Assembly (NCBI GenBank): GCA_019649035.1
Contig: BMAT01004020.1
Location: 8,810 to 54,246, forward strand
Source: Elysia marginata
Lineage: Eukaryota > Mollusca > Gastropoda > Plakobranchidae
DNA: 45,437 nt
Direction: 5' to 3'
Numbering within the stretch: the first letter of the stretch is position 1; every line of letters starts with the position of its first letter. Positions 1 to 12,285 of this stretch are shown here, in pieces. The notes under the pieces were generated by a model. It ran no database searches. It saw only the letters and a list, made by a program, of their open reading frames with translations, and was not told the DNA's origin. A program made the position numbers and the translations under genes.

Positions 1-2476
1 TGCCGTTTCTACATAATGCAAATATGAAAGAAGCTGCAACTCTCTCAAATATTTTTTTTTCGTTTAGTTGTAACTTGCGTCGTTTCTCCACGCCATTTGA
101 AGTGCAACACTTCTAGATCACATTTTGTCTTCCGATTCCATAGACCGTTTTGTTGTTTCTTCTCATATGTTGATTACCCGTGCAAAGCAATGACTTACTC
201 TCAGGGTGGTCTTCCTCGTTGTCTTTTTAACCTGTAGGTGGAAGCAGAAAATTGTTGTTTTGAAAGGGACAACATCTGTTTTGTTATTTCATTTACGAAA
301 AAACTATGTAAGAAAATTTTAAGTATGCCAAAGGATAGATATCTAAAAAAACTCGATGGTTCTGTTATGTTAACGAAGATCTATAGTTAGAGGAGTCCTA
401 ATTGTGGACCATTTGAGCGCCTGTTTGATCCCAACGGCCTTCTGTTAATATGAGAGTTGAAAATGATGGACAGTTTATTTTATAATATGCCCATGTCTGT
501 AGAGCAATACACCGAACCCGTATTAAAACGAAAAAGTCAAGGTTTATAAAAATATGATCTAAATTGGTTAAAGTATGTAGTGAAATCATTGCTTATCTTC
601 TGATCATCCGGTTTCGATATGTGGGGATCAGGACAACACAGTCATTAGCTGCCATTGTCCAGGCACCCGAATTGGCAAGAATACCGACCACTCCACTCTC
701 GATATTATCTCGAAACCTCTCTTTCATTAACTTCTGGGATATTTTGTAACACTTTTGAAGTTTTTATGATTTCCTTTCTAAATAACTTACCAGATTGTAG
801 GATCTAGATCTAGACCGGGATCTGCATTGGAGCAAATTTGTCCTAGGACATATCTGTCCGAGACTGTCGCCCATTAGTCGCTCTTGATCTATTTTCGAAT
901 GTTACCACTTTCGTTGAGTTATTGGTTGACGTGCATGTAGAGAATGGCAGAAGATAAAAAAAAACGATTTCAATGGGTGAAGATTAGGGTCGTTTAGATA
1001 AAAGTCAATATCGGGTTTTTCCTTTTTTTTTAAATGTTCACTGCGCCGTTTAATTGGCCTAGGCCCTACGCCATCGAGGAAAAAACCCGAATAGTAAAAA
1101 AAAATACCGTATTTCGGGTATCCCCCTAAAAAAAACAAACAAAAAAAAAAAAACGTCCCCAACTTTGAAGCACCATATCTCCTGCGGTCTTTGTGCAAAA
1201 GATTCTGACCTATTTCTACCCGGAAATAGTCACGTGACTATTGGGGTCAACAAACCACCTTATGGTGGATTTTGTTTGGGGTACTGTTTGGGTTGTTATT
1301 TAAACTCACTTTAAACAGTCTTAGTTAGATATAGGATATTCGAATAAGACACCAAACAAGTTTTCATCCTTGGACTCGATCCTGGGTCAGCTTTACATAG
1401 CATTTTATGAAATCCCCACTTCTTTCGATACTTTTTAGGTCAGAATTCCTTCTCTAGTCTTGTCCTGGGAGTGGGATTGGGTGTATCGGTGTTGACTGGC
1501 TTTCGTACATCCTTCGGTAGATCTGGTTTAGATCTAGAACAGAATGACTGAAACGTTGTCGTCCCAAATTAATTATTTCCAGTGTGCTTTATAGCCGTGA
1601 AAAATATTAATTTAATTTGAGTTTTTCTTTTAGATGCAAAAAGACTAGATCTAGATATATGTATACGAGTCCGTATATAAAATCTTCAGCCTACCCCAGT
1701 ATTTAAGTGACATTATTTACATAGTATCTAACCCAAGCAGCACCCGAAATAAATACAGCCATTACTATTTCTACCAACCAATGAAATGCTTCTACTTTAT
1801 TTGACCAATCGGCACTCGTGTAACATAAAACCAAACATGGGATGGCGGGAATGCGGAAGAGGTTAGAGAATGGTAACCCCCACTGATCCAAGGACCCACG
1901 TGACATTTTTGAGATAAAGGTCAAAATCATTGTACATAAACTTTTAGTTTTGCTTGTCTATAGTCAGGCCCTACTGGGAATACAGCTTAGGTTGTTTGAA
2001 TTTTAACGTCTCTTTTCAACTACAAGGTTGTATCAGAGACGGCGCTTGGGACAATTGAAAGCGTGCTGCCACACTGTGATGTGAGGAGCGCTTGCATACA
2101 CCACACTCAGTCTGATTATCCTGACACCGGGCCCAACAGATTTAGCACTAAATCCATAATGTCAGACACTAGGTGGATCAGCTTCTAATACCAATTTTAA
2201 AGTCCTCGGTTTGACTCGGCCAAGATCGAACCACGCAGGTTATAATGTAATAACAAGCAAAGATTTAAAAACAAAATTTTTGCCCCTTTTTCTAGCTAAG
2301 CGATGTGTTTTTCACGAAAGCCTTTAAATACATTTTGTTTAAATTTGTGCTTAAGCTTAAATGCTGTAACACGACTTGATAACAGAAGTTGTGGCAATAG
2401 TTTTTTTTTAAAGATCTAATATATCAGTTTTTTTCACGTAAATTCTTTTTTGGCAATCTATTTTGATATTTTGCAG
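1..2476. other. Upstream flank or intron of the acidic-tail gene, no exon recognised
   Basis: AT-rich sequence with homopolymer runs. It must contain, or lie downstream of, earlier exons of the gene ending at 3513, because the exon at 2477 opens in mid-codon. I could not find them. Positions 386-463 belong to a short dispersed repeat (listed separately). Two CCAAT-like words lie near 1777 and 1805, but without a linked exon they cannot be called a promoter. Confidence 0.4.
386..463 (+). repeat. Short dispersed repeat, copy 1
   Basis: About 78 bp align by eye, with few mismatches and no large gaps, to 7418-7495. The shared core reads 'cctaattgtggac', and both copies continue into 'caacggcct'/'caacagcct' and 'gagttgaaaa'/'agaagttaaaa'. 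No coding potential, inverted ends or tRNA boxes are visible, so the element type is unknown. Confidence 0.6.
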
Positions 2477-3513
2477 GGCATGTTGTCAAACAGAAGAAGC
2501 AAGTAAAGAGCGTCGTCAAAGAAGCTGAAAAGTTGTTGAAAGTACCAGTAGACGGTATGTTGTTTAATTTAAAAAGGAACGATTTTTTAAAAGGCCAATA
2601 ACAAGGGCTTTTTAAACATAAAAAGTAGGCATTTTAAACCCAGCTTTTATTGACCCTTTAAAACCTATTATCGTTCAGCAAGTAGACTATGACCTAATTC
2701 AAAGGCAAATAATTAATGAAAGGTACGCATATATATATTAAAATAACTATTTTTTTAAACTAAAAAGTTGCACACACTAAAGTTTTTAAAGTGTAGAATA
2801 TTGTTTTACTTTAACTTTTATTTCTTTTCTGCATTCATGGATGTCTGTTTTCTTTTTGAAATCTGGTTTTGAGGAAAAAAGAATACTAATATACAACTTT
2901 CATTTTATTTTCAATAATGTATCCGTAATGTTTGCGGTTAAAGCTCTTGAGAAACCCCGAATGAAGCATGTATCTATTTTTCTTAACTTTTTTTCCCATT
3001 AACTTTTCTCTAACTAACTCGCAGAATACTTATAAGCAATTAAATTTAATTGTGTTATGAAATAAAGGCTCTCAAATGATTCTTTTAAGACCTTTACATG
3101 CCTAGATGTAAACAAGCATACGAATTTGCAACTATGTATATGTATTCAGAGAGCGATGAAAATTTATGCTATTACTTTCATTACTTATCATAGACATGAG
3201 TTAACTTTGGAACTCTTCATGCAATCTTAAAAATTTTAATCGAATTGGGAGGTTTTGCTTTTAAAGACAGACTTTTCCAAATTATAGGTCATTGACAAAT
3301 CTTATAAAATGAAACTCTACATTTATTCAAACAGATGCTATCGGAAAGAGGCCTATATCGAAGAAAAGTCAGAGGCTAGCATCACCCGATGTAACTCTTG
3401 GTTCAGACTTTGATATTGACGATGATGAGGATGAGACTGTTGGGGACATTTTCGAGCGACTGAGGAAGAAATATAATATCCAGATTGATAGTGATGAAGA
3501 AGATGAAGTGTAA
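2477..3513 (+). CDS. Unrecognised protein, last two coding exons (basic segment then acidic C-terminus)
   Basis: Two exons are supported. Exon A is 2477-2554, with acceptor 'ttttgcag' and donor 'gtatgt'. Exon B is 3335-3513, with acceptor 'ttcaaacag', ending in TAA. Exon A opens with two bases of a codon and ends one base into the next; exon B supplies the other two, so the frame stays open. Exon A is lysine-rich (HVVKQKKQVKSVVKEAEKLL). Exon B has a basic stretch (KRPISKKSQR), an acidic run (DFDIDDDEDE), a short amphipathic helix (VGDIFERLRKKYNIQ) and ends in DSDEEDEV. Alternating basic and acidic tracts are common in nuclear or nucleolar proteins, but I recognise no family. The upstream exons, and so the protein's main domain, are not seen. 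A 3' UTR with a polyadenylation signal follows. Confidence 0.7.
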
Positions 3514-3935
3514 CAGGATTTCTTGGATCAAGGTGTTTGAACAGAACAATGAGAACAATGCTGTCGTGCTATTTGTCACTCAGCTTGAATTTTACCTGCC
3601 GGTCCAATGTTGCATTCTTGTCTTACAGGATTGTGCCACGGCAAATAGGAGAAAAAAACATCCAAAGATTTTTAAATACCCCCAGCTACGGAATTTCTTT
3701 GATACGAGTACTGTTTAGAAAAGTAACAACGTCACTATCTGAGAATGTTCATTAAAGGTGCTGTTGCGATATAAGAATGTTTTTACCACATAGACTGATT
3801 TGCATTTTATTTTTAGACAAACTGCGAAAGTGTTGTTTAACAGACACTTGTTTTTTTTTGTATATAATATTTATAAATGCAGTCATTTATATTTTAAAAA
3901 TGGTAAAAAGAATAAAACCTGAATTATACCTGATA
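3514..3935 (+). other. Probable 3' UTR with AATAAA at 3911-3916
   Basis: The sequence after the TAA at 3511-3513 becomes AT-rich and non-coding. An AATAAA hexamer at 3911-3916 would place cleavage near 3925-3940. Small open frames here (for example 3485-3718 and 3777-3968) overlap the 3' end of the real exon or the UTR and are not genes. Confidence 0.5.
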
Positions 3936-5854
3936 AAAATTATTAGGTCCCATATGTCTTATGAGTGACAAGTTATGTCCCAGTATACTTGTTCAAATTT
4001 AAAAAAGTCACTTTATTAGTTTTAAAACAGTTGTTAAGTCTACATGAAACATAAACCAAGATGATTGGGTATTTAATTTTTGCATTTTTAGATAACACGC
4101 CAAAGTCTAAAATAAGCTTTGTAAACACTAGAAAACCTTATTAAAGTTTTAGTTTTATGACCGGACCTACCTGTCCTACTGCCACTCGATTTTGAGTCAT
4201 CCGACGTGGACACACTGGCGAAATACATTAATTTGTATACAGAATCAGTGTTAACTGGGGTCCGCTATGATGGTCCAAAACTAGTTTTATGAGATGTAAT
4301 AGTTATCTTCGGAACTCTTGAGAGCGCTTGGGCATGAGGCCTACCCACACACACATTAGAAACATGCGTTAAGTCTACGAATATTCACTCGATGAATCGC
4401 TAACAAACTGCAACGCATTATTCTTTCGGCATCTTGATAAACTGAACACATGACAAAAGAGCACGCGGTAGAAAAACAAAATAACACAATTCTTTAAAAA
4501 AATTTAAGCCGACAAAATAAAAGAGCGCTCTAGTACATACCGAGAACCCTGTTAAATTTACCATTCATTTAAGGCTCAATATTCCAAGATTTATAACTAT
4601 AAAAAGAAATACTATTACAGGTACAGGTACGTCGTTCGATTTTTCGTAAAAGAGAATTCTGCTAGGCTAAATTGGACAATCCTTTTGACAAAGTCTGAAC
4701 TAGGAAGAATTATCAAACATACGCTGCGACAATTTTAATGAAAATTTGTGGGATGAATGCCTGGAAAACAAGAGATTTGTGAGAGTTTTAGTTGTAAAAA
4801 AGTGTGGATCTACGTGTAGAACAGTCGGATAATATAAAAAATTTAGAAAGAAAAAGTCATCGCAATTCAGAAAACAACGATAAATAATGACATAGCGGAA
4901 GTGGGAACACTGTTTGAAAAATTTGAAATAGAAAGGTGAGACTAAAATAGACTTAATTTCTCCAAATTATGTCTTTTGAAACCACGTATATTTATAATCT
5001 AAGAGTGCATGTCCTCGACGCTGTCATTACAGTGTTTTAATCTTACAAACCTATTAACATGCGTGGCCAAATCTGAGTATCTTGTTTAATCAAAATTTAT
5101 CTACAACACATATATTCTATAATGTTATACCTCTGCAGCAGCTGAAGCTTACGTTTAAGATGTTCTTGCGGTTATATTTCATAAACAAATAGAATTGAAA
5201 TATGCTAAAATTCAAAAATTCAAACCTAGTAACTCGATTTGTTTAATCCGTGAAGACTGTGAGTACATACTGATATCTCATTTTTTTGCTCTAATATTAC
5301 GTGTAAGTTAAAGCATGGCAAAAAAAATAAAGAAATTCGAAAAATTGCGCTGCAGACTGAAACTCTAAAATGTGAACAGGTTAAGCATTTTTGGACTCTT
5401 TTAAAAATTAGTCCAATATTGAATTTTTACGGTAATCAAACACATTTGTCTGAACAAGACTTGATAGTCATCTCATAATCTAGCTTCCAGCCATAAATTA
5501 CACCAAAACTACCTGAAATAGCCGGACTAGGCCTATTTTGTAAAAGCAAAGTTGTAGTTCAATATATTTTAAGCTAGTTTAATTGGATCTATTACAACAG
5601 ACAAGGTTCTGGACATCCTACACTTCCTTTCAGTCTAAGCCAATGAGTACACCGACATTGGTAATATGGTTATTACTCGGTTACGGAACCAAAGTCTGTG
5701 TAATGGAAAGATGCGGAATCAGTGATTTTATCAAGTACAGTTTTTATTGGATTGTAAAAACTTTCATACCGGTACTTAAATTGCGAAATGCTTCTGCAGT
5801 CAACAGCTGTAATGTCAACATTGATAAAATATTCATAGAGTGTGCGTTAAGAGT

Positions 5855-5867
5855 GAGAGAGAGACAC

Positions 5868-5939
<72 letters not shown>
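5855..5939. repeat. (GA)n microsatellite
   Basis: About 85 bp of near-pure GA dinucleotides with a few interrupting bases. The Arg/Glu-rich frames through it are artefacts of the repeat. Confidence 0.95.
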
Positions 5940-5941
<2 letters not shown>

Positions 5942-7417
5942 AAGGTAAAAACATCTTACATTCAGGCCTTTCTTTCTATTTACCTCTCTGTCCTAGCTAC
6001 CTATATATTAAAAGTAGGGAAAGGCGATCACAAATTTAGATCTAGCAACAGACAAGACGAAAGTTACCTATAGTTACTGATCAACGTATCTCTGTCTAGC
6101 CATTTATTGGCCTGCCTATTTTCTCTATCTATCAATGAGCCGATATGTTGAACAGTTTATTGAGGTATCTATCAGCAACGTTGGTCTAAAAAAAAGATAT
6201 TAGAGTTATTATACAGCACAGTCATATATTTAAGAAAAAAACAAAGCCTTGATATTTTTTGTGAATCACATTTTTTGCCTTCATAAACAAAATCTAATTA
6301 AAGCGCCGAACTAGAAATTCACGTAAATATCTAAACACAGTTTTTTTGTATTTGGCGCTATGGAAATTCTAAAGACCTGAAAATTGTACAAACATCTGCG
6401 AATTTTTTTATGCAAAGAATGTGGAACTGAAAAAGAAGTGGATACAGTAATTGCCTCATTTATTCTAAGCTCAAGGAAGGTATCATTGAGTTCACACACA
6501 AGGTAAATAAGTATTGCCAATGTATTTAGGACAGTTCAAACGGCCTGATAAGAAAGTGGGGGTCTATTTCTGTAGTATTCTGTAAACTGGCAACGAGTGT
6601 TTTGTGCATCGCAAATAACCCGGCAATATACTGCACTCTATGAAGTATTATAACCAGGAATCTCTTGCTCTGAAATAAAGTTAAACTACTAGCCCGAGAA
6701 AATTAATATTTTAAGGTAAGAATGGTCATGGACAACAATATCCCCGAATCTAATGACAGTATGCCCACCTTAGCGACAAAAATATGCTGAAACCTAACAC
6801 GTCAGATTGAAGACGATAAAAGCATAAGCCCCGAAAAAATGTATAAAGCAGTACCCCAGCACGACTATATACGTCACGTCTTTGGACTCCAGGACCTCTT
6901 TGACACAGTTGGGCATGGGGCACCATGCCCTGCCACATCGCCCACTCAACATGCTTTCCTTCAATTAGAATTTATTTCTTGGCCAAAGAGTATAACGTTA
7001 AGAATGCAACGACTCTAAAATGTGTGATGATGAGGAAGAAAGTGTTCTGCTGTGAAACAAACAGAACATCATTCATTGTCTGTATTTGATACTGTGGAAA
7101 TGCAATATTAAAGAGCAGTAATAACTTCTCAAATTTCTAGTTTGCTTACGTCACTAGTGCAGCCGGGTTCAAGCAAAGCAGGACACTTTACTTTACTTGA
7201 GACTGAAAAAAAAGGAATATATGATGACGCAAAGGAGGAACTTCGTTTTTACGTGATGAAGTTGAACGTAAGCTTCAATTGATGAAAAATAGAGGAAGAC
7301 ATACCAAAAGGATGTGTCTCGTATGTTTAGTATTAAAAAATCAAAATGTTTTTTGTTATTCTTAAGGAAGGAGATGAGGGTAGCTACTCTTAAGTCCACA
7401 TCAAATAATAAAAAAAG

Positions 7418-7495
7418 TAGTGAGAGGAGCCCTAATTGTGGACTCTTTTAGCACAGTTTCGATTTCAACAGCCTGCTGTAAAACAGAAGTTAAAA
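7418..7495 (+). repeat. Short dispersed repeat, copy 2
   Basis: Second copy of the repeat at 386-463, same orientation, with scattered substitutions. Confidence 0.6.
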
Positions 7496-8440
7496 AAGGT
7501 AGCTACGCCTGAGACCAGGTTCCTTAAATTCACATAGGAGAAAAAGTTTTTAAACATGAAGTCAAGGAAGGTGCCATCAAGAGAGAAACGACTCTTTGCA
7601 CTCTAAGTGTATGACACCATAAAAATAAATAAAAAATTTAGGAAATTATTTTTTGTTTGTTTTGTGAACAAATGTTTTGAAACTTGACATGCACACCCAT
7701 CAACTTGATAGAGAATGTATATAATAACTTTTGGAAACATATCATTAAAAAAGACATGAATTTTAAAACTATGCTTCATGTATTTTGTATTACTTTTGTT
7801 TCATAGTCCATAGCTAAAAAATGATCCATTATGAGTTGCATTCTTACACAAGCTTAACTGTTGCTAAATCTTTTTAAAATGTTGCTGAATGAAAGAGTTG
7901 TTCAAGAAAAACTGTTAAAATGTACGAGTATTTTGAACAAAAAGCAATTTTCAGAAATAACTTCACCGTATACGTATGTAATAAAAAGGCAGACCATATA
8001 ACTTTGTAAAATGAAAAGGTGCTAGTTTTAAACTTCCTGTGCATGTGATACTTTTAGGGTCAGAAATGGTTCTAGTTTTACAATAAGGTCACGTGGTCTT
8101 CGGTACTCAATGCTGAACCCGCCCCTCTTTTTTAAGTCATGAACTATTCGGAACTCATTGTGATCTTAAAAAATAAAAAAAAAAAACAATGTGAAAAAAA
8201 GACCGAAAGCTAAAATGAAGTTGTTAACATGACAAGTTACAATTCTGTTTTTTGTGGGGTTTTTTAACTTCACAAAATGAACATTTCGTACGATGATGCA
8301 AAAAATTGCTGTAGTAGGTTTTATTGAATAATCTTAATTTTAAGACAACGCATTCCGCGGATTCTTGAATTCTTAACAGCAGCATTTTTTTTTTGAAAAA
8401 GCTCTGTGTTACAATCTAATTCCAGTCCCAAAAATGCATC

Positions 8441-8441
<1 letters not shown>

Positions 8442-8485
<44 letters not shown>
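8442..8485. repeat. (GA)n microsatellite with GGGCGGTG-type flank
   Basis: A GA tract preceded by 'catcagagagaaag' and followed by 'acgggcggtg'. The tract at 32385-32458 has nearly the same two flanks, so both may sit inside copies of one repeat. Confidence 0.85.
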
Positions 8486-8486
<1 letters not shown>

Positions 8487-8960
8487 GGGCGGTGAGGTAG
8501 TTCACTTAAGGTGACACATAGACTAATAAAATAGAAAATAAGCGAGGCAAAGAAAACGGCCATCGAGAGAAAACAGAAAACGATGAACGGTTGATGGCCC
8601 GAATTTTCTGTTCCAGTAGACATCGGCAACTCAAACACTTTTATTCTTTTCGCTTTGAAATGTAAAAAAAATAGCTTGCAATCCTAGTAAAACTAGTATG
8701 TTACCAAGCAATATTGCAGCTTGTTTCTTTTCCCAGTACAGTCCTATGTAGCCCTCTTTGAAAATTAAATGAAGCAAGGCATCAAATCCCAATCTTTAAA
8801 ACAGTATGGCACGTACGTTATGATTCATCTAAGACATACCCGAGGTCTACTTAAACCGTTGTAAAGAAATTCATTACGCTGCGTGTTTTTTTTCTACTTC
8901 AAATAAAGCAAACTGAATGTGATGTGCAAAAACTCTCTGGAAAAGGTTTAAGTATTACAA

Positions 8961-9036
8961 GATTGTTTTCCCGCCCATTTGAGTTGAGAGGAAATGGACC
9001 AGATATCTGGATTATGATTTGGGAGTGTATTCTGAG
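8961..9036 (+). repeat. Direct repeat pair, copy 1
   Basis: About 75 bp resembling 9414-9487 in the same orientation. Shared stretches include 'gattgttt.cccgccca', 'tctggattatga'/'tctagattatga' and 'gtgt.ttct'. The divergence suggests an old duplication or two copies of one dispersed element. Confidence 0.6.
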
Positions 9037-9413
9037 TGACAGAAACCTTTTTGTCCGTATGCTCTCTCAATAATTCTTATTGAACTATTATTGGTTTTAA
9101 GATTTTCCTATTAAAAAAAAACAATAAAAAAAAAAAAAAAAAACCTGCATGCCGCCATTTTAATGTAAACATAGATGCACCAAATTTTATTGTTGAAAAC
9201 ACCTTCTTTGAACAACGATACACTCAAGAAATTCAGAAAAGGTTGTTTTGAAGAAAACTATACCGTAAAAATCTACTCAAGCCTAGCTACTGTAATATGT
9301 TTTACAAACTACCTCTGGATACACCTCGGTATTTCCAAAAAGAATAAAAGACTTTTAGGTGTTTAAAACTTATTGCTAATACAGAAAAAAAATTAAAATA
9401 GATCTGTAAAATA

Positions 9414-9487
9414 TGATTGTTTACCCGCCCACCTGGGTCTACCGGAAATAGACTCAGTATCTAGATTATGACTTGGTAATGTGTTCT
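9414..9487 (+). repeat. Direct repeat pair, copy 2
   Basis: Partner of 8961-9036, about 450 bp downstream in the same orientation. It lies just before the reverse-transcriptase remnant at 9578, so it could be linked to that old element. Confidence 0.6.
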
Positions 9488-9577
9488 ATAGCCTTTATCT
9501 GCATGTATTCGTGCAGTTTGAGTTAAAGGAAAATTTTCGATAAGATTTTCTAGATCGGCTAAATAGGCTTACCTATA

Positions 9578-10400
9578 ATGCTGAAAAAAAAAACAAATTC
9601 TATAAATGTTCGTCTTGTTGGCTTGACAGTAATAAACCATGTGAAACAAAATCAGAAAGATCAATTTGACTTACATTTCTGCGATGGACATGCGGTGAAA
9701 CTGATAGTGTCGGCACAAGACACAATCGATAAACTTGCTCACATAGCTTGCAGGTATGGAATGGAAATCTTCAACGCAAAATCTCTTGATTTGGTACTCA
9801 CAACATAAACTTCTCTATCAAATCGGAAGGCAAGCAACTAAAAGATGTGGCTGACATCAAATACTTGGGATAACCCTGTCCAAATATAGCACTTGTCATA
9901 ACTAATCCACATACAAATAACCTCTTCAAATTCAGCCTAGGACAGGCTGTCAAGGCTAAAAAAGCTCCATTCAAAATAATCTGAAGCGATAATCTACAGG
10001 TCTTTGCTTGTCTCTAAAACTCTATGGGTGTATGGTATAGACTCTACACCCAGTAACAGAAACAGCCATCCGAGTTTTTGAAAGTTAATGCTTTGGACGA
10101 CAGTTAATATCTTTTATCAGGAACAAACGACGACTGTCTTTGTTTAAGAAAATTTCATAGGACTTGCAGGATCTCAAGGGCATCTCCCGGCTACAGTGGT
10201 ACGCCGGAAAGGAAGCTTTGGCAACCTTTGAACTAACATTCATGGGAGTGTGGAAAGTATTCGCAGACGTGGACGACAAAAAAGCCTGATTTGAAAATAT
10301 AACCTCGAAGCACTTATCCATCTGTAGATTAGCCTGAAGGACCAAGCTGTTGACTTCAGCTTCTTAGAACCCCTTGCCAGCTCCCCAAACGACCAATTAC
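9578..10400 (+). pseudogene. Degraded LINE reverse-transcriptase C-terminal remnant
   Basis: The frame 9578-9808 reads like the region just after the catalytic YADD box of LINE reverse transcriptases. The residues FCDGHAVKLIVSAQDTIDKL correspond to the usual '(D/Y)ADDIAL...' stretch with the catalytic aspartates lost, followed by a '..GMEIFNAKS' segment like the family's 'GL.iN..KTK'. After a frameshift near 9806 it continues GKQLKDVADIKYLG, the typical 'L..V..FKYLG' motif. Further downstream only short matching scraps remain, broken by many stops. It cannot be active. The clade cannot be assigned from this fragment. Confidence 0.55.
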
Positions 10401-11799
10401 TCATAAGAATGAATGATTTAATGAATTTCTAGTTTTCGTCAATCCCTATTGACCATACCCATGGACACTTCGACAAGAACATCAAAGGATTTCGGTGAGG
10501 CTATAATTGGTCTGAAATAAAATCCTCAAACATAGGAAAAGTGGGTTGTGAGTAGCTTAGTTTAAAATTTTGAAAAACATCAATTTTTTGGTATATGACA
10601 ATCGGTTTTCAAACGCAAAAAGTTTGAAAAAAAAACACCAGAGAGATGCAACAAAAAAATACATTCCACAACAGGAAGTTGAATTAAAATTGTAAACATT
10701 GTACGGTAAATGGCTACCCTCTTATTCCTTATATACAGCACCATTGATCCCTGCATCTACAGTCGATCCCTCCAAAACTTTATTAAACATGTAACTTGTA
10801 AGAAAAAGCTCACACTGAGATTAACTATTGGCCTATTCTTATGCAGTCTACGTAAAGAGAACCGCACTAAACATACACACTAAAACAATGGTACAGATAA
10901 CAACTTTTCAAGCTAACCTTTTTTTGTGAAATCATCTGCTACTGCTTACTAACAGAACTTTTGTTGTCTATAGCGCTAAGATAATGGTCGATAAAAATAC
11001 TGCAAAGATAAATAGGGTACGAAGAACTCCACGCTTTGAAGAAGTAGCTTCCTCAAATTATAATATATCTGTTTAATTGGTGTTTTCCTCAAGTGGTAAT
11101 TCTTCGCAAATTATTTACTAGCCTTCTCGATACTATATTCAATTATGTTCGTCGATTCAGCAGTTATAGTTTAGACAACAACGACAAAATGGAAAAGTAC
11201 AAGATGGATGCCTTTTTCGGAAATAAGATGGGAGAAATTGATGAAATCTCAGTTACAAGTACCCTAATGCTCTAAATCACTTTTTGTTGAAACGCATTTG
11301 AAGGAAGATTTTTGTTTACCGCAAATAAGTACATGTATTTGATGACAAGTCTAAACCTAAATAAAAGAAAGAAAATACTTGTAAACTGTTTAGACCTGAC
11401 TGTCTCAGACAAAAAACGGCTTCCAAAATGCTAATTTATAATCATACAAAAGTTATATTCTTCCTTGTTTTGCAAATGCATGTAGAAAACTTTAACTGAT
11501 TCCTCTTATGCAAAGACTATTGTAGAAAGTGAATCTATCCTTCAAAATGTTTTTAATGGTTCAGTCTTACATCTCATTAAGGTCACGTGTGTCTTGGGAA
11601 AAGAACAATCTCTTCGCCTTTCGTCTTGCAGATCGCACACCTTTTTGTGTGGTACAGTGAGAAAATATTACGCACCTGGAATAAAACGGTCTTCAAGCAC
11701 TCTTCATACCAAATTCCGCACCCACAGTGAGAAACACGTGGCAGATTAGGTCAGAACCATTGCACATACACACAGTTGGTTTAATCTTACGTTATGTTG
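10401..11799. other. Intergenic AT-rich sequence, nothing recognised
   Basis: No convincing exon, RNA gene or repeat boundary is visible between the retrotransposon remnant and the inverted-repeat element at 11800. The frame at 11093-11275 is short and has no motif. Confidence 0.4.
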
Positions 11800-12282
11800 G
11801 GGGCCGTTCACAAACCATGTGGACAAAGAGGTGGGAGGGGGTTGCAAAATGTCCACACCCTGTCCACAGGGGGGTGGGGGTGGGTGGGAGGGGGGTTGAG
11901 CAGTTTGTCCATGTGGACAAATGTGAACTATTGTGGATAAAAATAGTACGATAAGAATTCAATGATTCATAAATGTTGTCATACACCTATTATTCTTATT
12001 TAATGAATATCTTGCTGTTTTCGTGTATTATTTATATTCAAGGACAATTAACTTTTATGGACAATCTTGTTTTGTGATGTGTATTTATAGTTACTATAGT
12101 CTATACCATGGACGATCAGTGGGATGATGGAACAGAGGAGTGGTAGAGCCATTTGTCCATACTCTTGTCCACAGGGGAAGGAGGGGAAGGGTACAGTCAT
12201 TTGTCCAAGCCTGTCCACAGGGAAGGGGGGGGCGGGTCTGAAAAATGGGCAAAATCTGTCCACATGGTTTGTGAACGGCCCC
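11800..12282. mobile_element. Non-autonomous DNA transposon (MITE-like) with 26-bp perfect terminal inverted repeats
   Basis: The left end (11800-11825) starts GGGGCCGTTCACAAACC and the right end (12257-12282) is its exact reverse complement over 26 bp. Both sides are flanked by TTG (11797-11799 and 12283-12285), consistent with a 3-bp target duplication. The 483-bp element encodes no transposase. Inside are four or so direct copies of 'TTTGTCCA' and 'CTGTCCACAGGG' followed by G-rich runs, all on the same strand, so the interior is a set of direct subterminal repeats rather than a palindrome. The superfamily cannot be fixed from the ends alone; a 3-bp duplication would fit Harbinger-like or CACTA-like elements. 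The frames 11727-11954 and 12048-12435 are artefacts of this element. Confidence 0.85.
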
Positions 12283-12285
12283 TTG

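Larger units (their letters stand above)
3936..8960. other. Intergenic AT-rich sequence, no gene recognised
   Basis: I see no exon-like frame here. It holds two GA tracts (5855-5939 and 8442-8485) and one dispersed repeat (7418-7495), each listed separately. A minus-strand frame at 6750-6938 in a slightly GC-richer patch has no recognisable motif. Confidence 0.5.

Noticed and set aside
5583..6073. Frames ending in Arg/Glu repeats
   Set aside because: The repeated part is the GA microsatellite; the rest has no motif or splice support.
6750..6938. 62-codon minus-strand frame (MWQGMVPHAQLCQRG...)
   Set aside because: A possible retroelement scrap, but too short and motif-free to call.
8321..8638. 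105-codon minus-strand frame with a Ser/Leu run
   Set aside because: The Ser/Leu run is the (GA)n tract read on the other strand.
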